Assembly (NCBI GenBank): GCA_021161645.1
Contig: JAGHAC010000037.1
Coordinates: forward strand, 1 to 8,980
Direction: 5' to 3'
DNA from: a bacterium
GTDB lineage: Bacteria > Patescibacteriota > Minisyncoccia > Minisyncoccales > PEYH01
Length of the DNA: 8,980 nt
Part shown: positions 6,003 to 8,980 of the stretch, piece after piece
How positions within the stretch are numbered: position 1 is the stretch's first letter
How the letters are laid out: each line of letters starts with the position of its first letter
Notes under the pieces: model-generated
What the model was told of the DNA's origin: nothing
The model's database searches: none
The model's input: the letters and a program-made list of their open reading frames with translations, nothing else
Program-made: the position numbers and the translations under genes

Positions 6003-6711
6003 AAAAAGTTTTAGCAAATTCGAGAGCCTAGAAAAAAAGCTGAAAGTTTTTTTTGATAATAAAAATTTATTAATTCAAGCCTTTTGTCATAGATCTTACT
6101 TAAATGAACATCCGGAATTTAAACTTAATCATAATGAGAGGTTAGAATTTTTAGGAGATGCGGTAATAGAATTAGTGATAAGCGAGTTTCTTTTTGAGAG
6201 ATATCCGGATAAAAGAGAAGGATTATTAACTAGTTGGAGAGCGGCATTAGTTAATAGTAAATCTTTGTCAGAATTGGCTGAAGAATTAGGGTTTGGAAAT
6301 TATCTTCTTTTGTCAAAAGGAGAAAAAAAAGAATCTCAAAAGAAAGAAAAATCGTATTATGATATTTTGGCAAATACTTTTGAGGCATTTATAGGAGCTC
6401 TTTATTTGGATAAAGGTTATAGTGCTTGTCAGCGATTTTTGAAAAAACACCTCTTGAAAAAATTACCCGATATTATTAAAAATAATTTGTATAAAGATTC
6501 AAAAAGCAAATTGCAAGAAATAACCCAAGAAAAGGAAAGAGTAACGCCAAGTTATAAAATTCTGAAAGAATGGGGACCTGATCATAATAAGCATTTTATT
6601 GCGGGGGTGTATTTCAACGAAGAGTTAATAGCTAAAGGTGAAGGTTCTTCAAAAAAAGAAGCAGAAGAAGCAGCAGCAAAAAAAGCTCTCAAAAAGAAGA
6701 AGTGGAAATAA
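5995..6711 (+). CDS. rnc: Ribonuclease III
   Basis: 238 residues, a normal length. The RNase III domain covers about 1-150, with the signature NERLEFLGDAV at 47-57 (acidic residues Glu48, Glu51, Asp55) and the second metal-site segment ILANTFEAFIGALYLD at 124-139 (Glu130). A dsRNA-binding domain follows at 166-235 (SKLQEITQE, ending GEGSSKKEAEEAAAKKAL). The enzyme cuts double-stranded RNA in rRNA and mRNA maturation. Aligned by eye with E. coli, Asp114 corresponds to Asn127 here; the essential Glu117 is kept as Glu130. The start ATG lies inside the end of nusB. An A/G-rich stretch ahead of it is at most a weak ribosome site, so translation probably depends on coupling to nusB. Confidence 0.96.
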   Translation: MDEKSFSKFESLEKKLKVFFDNKNLLIQAFCHRSYLNEHPEFKLNHNERLEFLGDAVIELVISEFLFERYPDKREGLLTSWRAALVNSKSLSELAEELGFGNYLLLSKGEKKESQKKEKSYYDILANTFEAFIGALYLDKGYSACQRFLKKHLLKKLPDIIKNNLYKDSKSKLQEITQEKERVTPSYKILKEWGPDHNKHFIAGVYFNEELIAKGEGSSKKEAEEAAAKKALKKKKWK

Positions 6712-6716
6712 TTAAA

Positions 6717-6737
6717 TTTTTAACTTTTAATTTTGAA
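6717..6737 (+). repeat. Heptamer tandem array between rnc and rpsP
   Basis: Three 7-base units: TTTTTAA, CTTTTAA, TTTTGAA, then a degenerate CTAATTT. It ends 8 bases before the rpsP ATG, the same distance as the array in front of nusB. Confidence 0.7.
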
Positions 6738-6745
6738 CTAATTTC

Positions 6746-7225
6746 ATGCTTACTATTAGGTTTTTGAGACAAGGCAAAAAACATCAACCATTCTTTAAGA
6801 TTGTAGTGGTTGAAAAGCACAGATCTCCAAAAAGCGGAAAATTCATAGAGGAGATTGGTTTTTATAATCCTATCACAAAGGAAAGAAAAATAAGAAAAGA
6901 AAGAGCTCTTTATTGGATCAAGATGGGCGCAGATCTTTCGGATTCTGTTTATAATCTTTTAATTACAGAAAAAGTTATTTCTGGTACTAAAAGAGTAGCT
7001 CATTCTACGAAAAAGAAGAAAGAAGAGATGCAAGCAAAAGAGGAGAAAAAATCGGGAGGAGAAGAGAAAGAAGGAGAAAAAATAAAAAAAGAAGAGACAG
7101 AAGGAGAAAAAGAGGAATCAAAAGAGATCTCAAAAGAGGAAGGTGAACCGAAAGAAGAAATCCAGCAAAACAAAGAAGAATCAAAGCAAAAGATATCCGA
7201 TAAATCAGAAGAACAAAATAAATAA
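6746..7225 (+). CDS. rpsP: 30S ribosomal protein bS16 with long charged tail
   Basis: 159 residues. Residues 1-82 are a complete bS16: MLTIRFLRQGKKHQPFFKIV at the start, then GFYNPI, and ALYWIKMGADLSDSV. It is a small-subunit assembly protein. Family members are normally 80-95 residues; here about 75 further residues are almost entirely Lys, Glu, Ser, Gln and Gly and look disordered. The corresponding DNA (about 7005-7200) is nearly all purine on the + strand. It is the last gene of the rpmF-nusB-rnc-rpsP run, because a new promoter follows. No terminator is visible after it, so readthrough into khpA is possible. Confidence 0.95.
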   Translation: MLTIRFLRQGKKHQPFFKIVVVEKHRSPKSGKFIEEIGFYNPITKERKIRKERALYWIKMGADLSDSVYNLLITEKVISGTKRVAHSTKKKKEEMQAKEEKKSGGEEKEGEKIKKEETEGEKEESKEISKEEGEPKEEIQQNKEESKQKISDKSEEQNK

Positions 7226-7236
7226 CTACAAAATTC

Positions 7237-7265
7237 TTGACAAGTAAATAAAAATTGTTTAAACT
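7237..7265 (+). promoter_or_regulatory. Candidate promoter of khpA
   Basis: A perfect TTGACA (7237-7242) with a 17-base spacer leads to TAAACT (7260-7265). A consensus TATAAT overlaps at 7265-7270 but lies 22 bases from the -35, too far for a standard pair. The predicted leader is about 110 bases and contains the hairpin at 7313-7342. Confidence 0.55.
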
Positions 7266-7312
7266 ATAATTAGGTCTGTATGATTTGATAGCTTGATTTT
7301 AATGAGTTAGTT

Positions 7313-7342
7313 CTCGCTCGAAGGGATTACCCCGAAAGCGAG
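7313..7342 (+). promoter_or_regulatory. Structured hairpin in the khpA leader
   Basis: Eleven base pairs form with no mismatch: CTCGCT with AGCGAG, CG with CG, and GGG with CCC around an ATTA loop. Two AA bulges lie on opposite strands (7321-7322 and 7335-7336). No T-run follows, so it is not a terminator. It ends 42 bases before the khpA ATG. No known riboswitch family was recognised. It may be a protein-binding site or a stabilising 5' element. Confidence 0.5.
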
Positions 7343-7384
7343 TAAAAGGTCGGATTTATTAGTTAAATAAGAAATTCAGAAAAT

Positions 7385-7699
7385 ATGGAAGGAAAACCAG
7401 ATCAGGACTTTCTTGAGTTTATAGTTAAGACATTAGTAGATCACCCCGAGGACGTAAAAATCGATCGAAAAGTAGATGAGATGGGAGTCCTTTTGACCCT
7501 TAAGGTCAATAAAGAAGATATGGGTCAAATTATTGGAAGACAGGGCTCTACCATCAGAGCGATTCGAAATCTTCTGAGAATTGTTGGGTTGAAAAATCAT
7601 GCCCGAGTTAATCTCAGAATTGAAGAACCCGAAGGGGGTTCTACTAGTGCGAGTTCAAAAGAGAGTTCAGAAATTACCGATGAGGATTTAAAACTATAA
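7385..7699 (+). CDS. khpA: KH-domain RNA-binding protein KhpA (YlqC family)
   Basis: 104 residues. It aligns by eye over its first 80 residues with KhpA: FLEFIVKTLVDHPEDVKI at 9-26, then a KH domain with the GxxG loop GRQG at 51-54 inside MGQIIGRQGSTIRAIRNLL, then ARVNLRIEEPE. KhpA is a single-KH global RNA-binding protein that in Gram-positives acts with KhpB in small-RNA and cell-division control. Its usual length is 75-80 residues, so the Ser/Glu/Asp tail after 82 is extra. The setting between rpsP and trmD is the classical one for this family. It has its own promoter and a terminator 15 bases downstream, so it is probably an independent unit. No Shine-Dalgarno site is seen. Confidence 0.92.
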   Translation: MEGKPDQDFLEFIVKTLVDHPEDVKIDRKVDEMGVLLTLKVNKEDMGQIIGRQGSTIRAIRNLLRIVGLKNHARVNLRIEEPEGGSTSASSKESSEITDEDLKL

Positions 7700-7713
7700 T
7701 CCTTCAAAAACAA

Positions 7714-7758
7714 AGAAAGAAACCGGCTCGTTGCTTGTTGATGAGCCGGTTTCTTTTT
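7714..7758 (+). terminator. Strong intrinsic terminator after khpA
   Basis: A stem of about 16 bp (GAAACCGGCTC on the left, GAGCCGGTTTC on the right, extended by A/T pairs to 7714 and 7758) has a 13-base loop at 7730-7742 and is followed by TTTTT. The symmetric A- and T-runs would also allow termination on the - strand, although no - strand gene is seen. Confidence 0.92.
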
Positions 7759-7767
7759 GGTTATAAT
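7738..7767 (+). promoter_or_regulatory. trmD promoter embedded in the khpA terminator
   Basis: TTGATG (7738-7743, 4 of 6 matches) lies in the terminator loop. An 18-base spacer made of the terminator's right arm and T-run leads to a perfect TATAAT (7762-7767). The trmD ATG begins 7 bases after the last base of the -10 box, so the predicted first transcribed base is at or next to the start codon. Confidence 0.6.
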
Positions 7768-7773
7768 AAGTAT

Positions 7774-8490
7774 ATGATTCAATTTGATATTATTACAATT
7801 TTTCCAGAAGCTTTTGAAAGTTATTTTTCTCAAAGTATTATCAAGGCGGCACAAAAAAAGAGCCTGATAAAAATTAAAATTCATAATTTAAGAGATTTTA
7901 CTTTCGATAAACATAAAACAGTAGACGATAAACCATACGGTGGAGGAGCGGGAATGATACTGAAAGTAGAACCAATCTTTAGAGCTCTAAATTTTATTAT
8001 TAAGAAAAATCCAAAAATTAAAGATAGCGAGAGGGAAATAATTCTTTTCACTCCAAAGGGAAAAGAATTTAATCAATTTTATGCTAAAAAATTATCGAGG
8101 TTAAAACAAATAATTTTAATATGCGGTCATTACGAGGGTATTGACGAAAGAGTAAAAAAAATTGTTGATAGGGAATTATCAATAGGTAGATATATTTTAA
8201 CCGGAGGAGAATTGCCTGCCATGATAGTTGTTGATGCGGTCTCTCGTTTAATCCCTGGCGTTATAAAGAAAGAATCTTTAAAGGAGGAAACTTTTTCAAA
8301 AACACTTCGTCATTTAGAATATCCCCAATATACAAGACCTGAGGTTTTTGATCCCCAAAAAGTCACAAAGGGAAAGAAAAGTTTGGCAAAAAGATTTCGA
8401 GAGTTAAAACCCCAGAGAGTTCCTAAAATTTTACTTTCTGGGCATCATCAGAAAATTCAAGAGTGGCGAAGAAAACATTCGAAAAGTTGA
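7774..8490 (+). CDS. trmD: tRNA (guanine-N1)-methyltransferase TrmD
   Basis: 238 residues from the ATG at 7774, where MIQFDIITIFPEAF matches the usual TrmD N-terminus; an in-frame TTG at 7735 would begin inside the terminator and is rejected. Using S-adenosylmethionine, TrmD methylates N1 of G37 in tRNAs and so prevents +1 frameshifts. Knotted SPOUT motifs are present: YGGGAGM at 55-61, ICGHYEGIDERV at 116-127, SIGRYILTGGELPAM at 136-150, RLIPGVI at 158-164, LEYPQYTRP at 181-189 and VPKILLSGHH at 216-225. Two departures: the position of the catalytic Asp (EDSF in many TrmDs, Asp169) reads EETF with Glu172, and about 20 extra Lys/Arg-rich residues lie between RPEVF and RVPKILL. A promoter overlapping its stop codon starts the tRNA unit. 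rimM and rplS, usual neighbours, are not here. Confidence 0.95.
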   Translation: MIQFDIITIFPEAFESYFSQSIIKAAQKKSLIKIKIHNLRDFTFDKHKTVDDKPYGGGAGMILKVEPIFRALNFIIKKNPKIKDSEREIILFTPKGKEFNQFYAKKLSRLKQIILICGHYEGIDERVKKIVDRELSIGRYILTGGELPAMIVVDAVSRLIPGVIKKESLKEETFSKTLRHLEYPQYTRPEVFDPQKVTKGKKSLAKRFRELKPQRVPKILLSGHHQKIQEWRRKHSKS

Positions 8491-8515
8491 AAAATGTCAA
8501 ACTTTTTGGTACAAT
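8487..8515 (+). promoter_or_regulatory. Promoter of the tRNA-Tyr / tRNA-Thr / rpmG unit
   Basis: TTGAAA (8487-8492, overlapping the trmD stop), a 17-base spacer and TACAAT (8510-8515), with TG one base upstream of the -10 (TGGTACAAT). This is the best promoter match in the window. Transcription would start near 8522, about 68 bases before tRNA-Tyr. Confidence 0.75.
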
Positions 8516-8589
8516 ATTTTGAGCCGAGTTCATTTATTGATATTTATTATTAGATTTATTGTTTCAAATTTATAATTAATACAATATAT

Positions 8590-8674
8590 GGGCAGGTGGC
8601 GGAGTGGACAAACGCACAGGACTGTAAATCCTGCGGCCGGTTGGCCTTCGGGGGTTCGAATCCCTCCCTGCCCA
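8590..8674 (+). tRNA. tRNA-Tyr, anticodon GTA
   Basis: 85-base class II tRNA. The acceptor GGGCAGG (8590-8596) pairs with CCTGCCC (8667-8673), discriminator A8674, no encoded CCA. D stem GCG/CGC. Anticodon stem CAGGA/TCCTG with loop CTGTAAA, giving anticodon GTA at 8624-8626. The long variable arm has a 4-bp GGCC/GGCC stem (8635-8638, 8643-8646). T stem GGGGG/CCCTC around TTCGAAT. The long arm together with GTA is diagnostic of bacterial tRNA-Tyr. Confidence 0.97.
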
Positions 8675-8681
8675 CTGAAAA

Positions 8682-8753
8682 GCCGGAGTAGCTCAGTGGT
8701 AGAGCACTTCATTGGTAATGAAGCGGTCGTGGGTTCAATTCCCACCTCCGGCT
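8682..8753 (+). tRNA. tRNA-Thr, anticodon GGT
   Basis: 72-base tRNA, 7 bases after tRNA-Tyr and so in the same transcript. The acceptor GCCGGAG pairs with CTCCGGC, discriminator T8753, no encoded CCA. D stem GCTC/GAGC. Anticodon stem CTTCA/TGAAG with loop TTGGTAA, giving GGT, which reads ACC and ACT. T stem GTGGG/CCCAC around TTCAATT. Confidence 0.97.
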
Positions 8754-8760
8754 CATTTCA

Positions 8761-8788
8761 GTGAGTAGTGGATAGTAGGCAGTAAATT
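8761..8788 (+). repeat. Degenerate heptamer array before rpmG
   Basis: Units GTGAGTA, GTGGATA, GTAGGCA and GTAAATT follow each other in a 7-base phase. The unit sequence differs from the T-rich arrays upstream of rpmF, nusB and rpsP, but the period is the same. Confidence 0.45.
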
Positions 8789-8808
8789 AATTTATTAATT
8801 TTAAAAAT

Positions 8809-8976
8809 ATGGCAAAGAAGAAAAAACCAAATGTAAAACTTAAATGTTCAGAATGTGGAAATATAAACTATTATGTGGCAAAATCCCAAAATGCTAGAGC
8901 CTTGGGGGTAAAATTAGCACTAAAAAAGTTCTGTAAGAATTGTAAAAGGCACACTTTACACAAAGAAACAAAATAG
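8809..8976 (+). CDS. rpmG: 50S ribosomal protein bL33
   Basis: 55 residues, the usual length. The sequence starts MAKKKKPNVKLKCSEC, continues GNINYYVAKSQNARA and ends HTLHKETK. It is the zinc-binding form, with Cys13 and Cys16 (CSEC) and Cys42 and Cys45 (CKNC). A structural protein of the large ribosomal subunit. It lies 55 bases after tRNA-Thr with no promoter of its own visible, so it is probably co-transcribed with the tRNAs and translated after tRNA excision. No Shine-Dalgarno site precedes the ATG. The gene is complete and ends four bases before the window edge. Confidence 0.95.
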   Translation: MAKKKKPNVKLKCSECGNINYYVAKSQNARALGVKLALKKFCKNCKRHTLHKETK

Positions 8977-8980
8977 TTTA

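Noticed and set aside
7735..7773. In-frame upstream TTG and ATG starts for trmD adding 13 residues.
   Set aside because: They fall within the terminator and promoter, and TrmD proteins begin at the MIQFDIITIFP segment.
7597..7884. 95-codon open frame on the - strand across the khpA end, terminator and trmD start.
   Set aside because: It spans a strong terminator hairpin and two conserved genes, and its peptide has no recognisable motif.
8580..8585. Second TACAAT just before tRNA-Tyr.
   Set aside because: Transcription from it would begin inside the tRNA; the promoter at 8487-8515 is better placed and complete.
8530..8745. Open frame on the - strand across both tRNAs (begins MGIEPTTASLPM).
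   Set aside because: It is the reverse translation of the two tRNA genes, a well-known false-positive pattern.
1..8980. Search for CRISPR arrays, insertion sequences, transposases, integrases and toxin-antitoxin pairs.
   Set aside because: No spaced direct repeats, terminal inverted repeats with a transposase, or recognisable toxin, antitoxin or defence motifs were seen.

Overview
The window reads as low-GC bacterial chromosome, all genes on the + strand. Small housekeeping proteins with long lysine/glutamate-rich tails, secreted proteins with GWISFN-type repeats, very little use of Shine-Dalgarno sites and AT-rich heptamer spacers together suggest a member of the Candidate Phyla Radiation (Patescibacteria, Parcubacteria-like). 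That placement is inference from gene content; the window has no rRNA or other marker that settles it.

Left part (1-5008), envelope and surface genes. First comes the 3' part of a large extracellular protein whose start lies outside the window: an Ig-like region, a module with 34 cysteines built on a CGAEC repeat, a Gly5 linker and a C-terminal Hint (intein/Hedgehog-type) self-processing domain. It is followed by a single-pass membrane protein, a secreted protein resembling a pre-peptidase C-terminal domain with its own promoter and the only strong Shine-Dalgarno site here, a terminator, a 300-base spacer full of hairpins that may be a structured RNA, and a secreted protein with four GWISFN-type repeats followed by Fn3-like and PKD-like domains. 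A long 18-bp hairpin closes this half.

Right part (5009-8980), translation and RNA-processing genes. rpmF (bL32), nusB, rnc (RNase III) and rpsP (bS16) form one probable operon, nusB and rnc overlapping by 8 bases. The spacers before rpmF, nusB and rpsP each hold an in-phase array of a 7-base repeat (TTTTTAA and variants). khpA (KH-domain RNA-binding protein) has its own promoter and a structured leader. trmD (tRNA m1G37 methyltransferase) appears to be transcribed from a promoter embedded in the khpA terminator and is predicted to be leaderless. A near-ideal promoter overlapping the trmD stop drives tRNA-Tyr(GTA), tRNA-Thr(GGT) and rpmG (bL33), an order that in other bacteria leads to secE-nusG. 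rimM and rplS, usual neighbours of rpsP-khpA-trmD, are absent from this cluster.

The best candidates for new biology are the Cys-rich Hint surface protein, the multi-hairpin spacer at 3479-3664, the heptamer arrays and the merged terminator/promoter in front of trmD.
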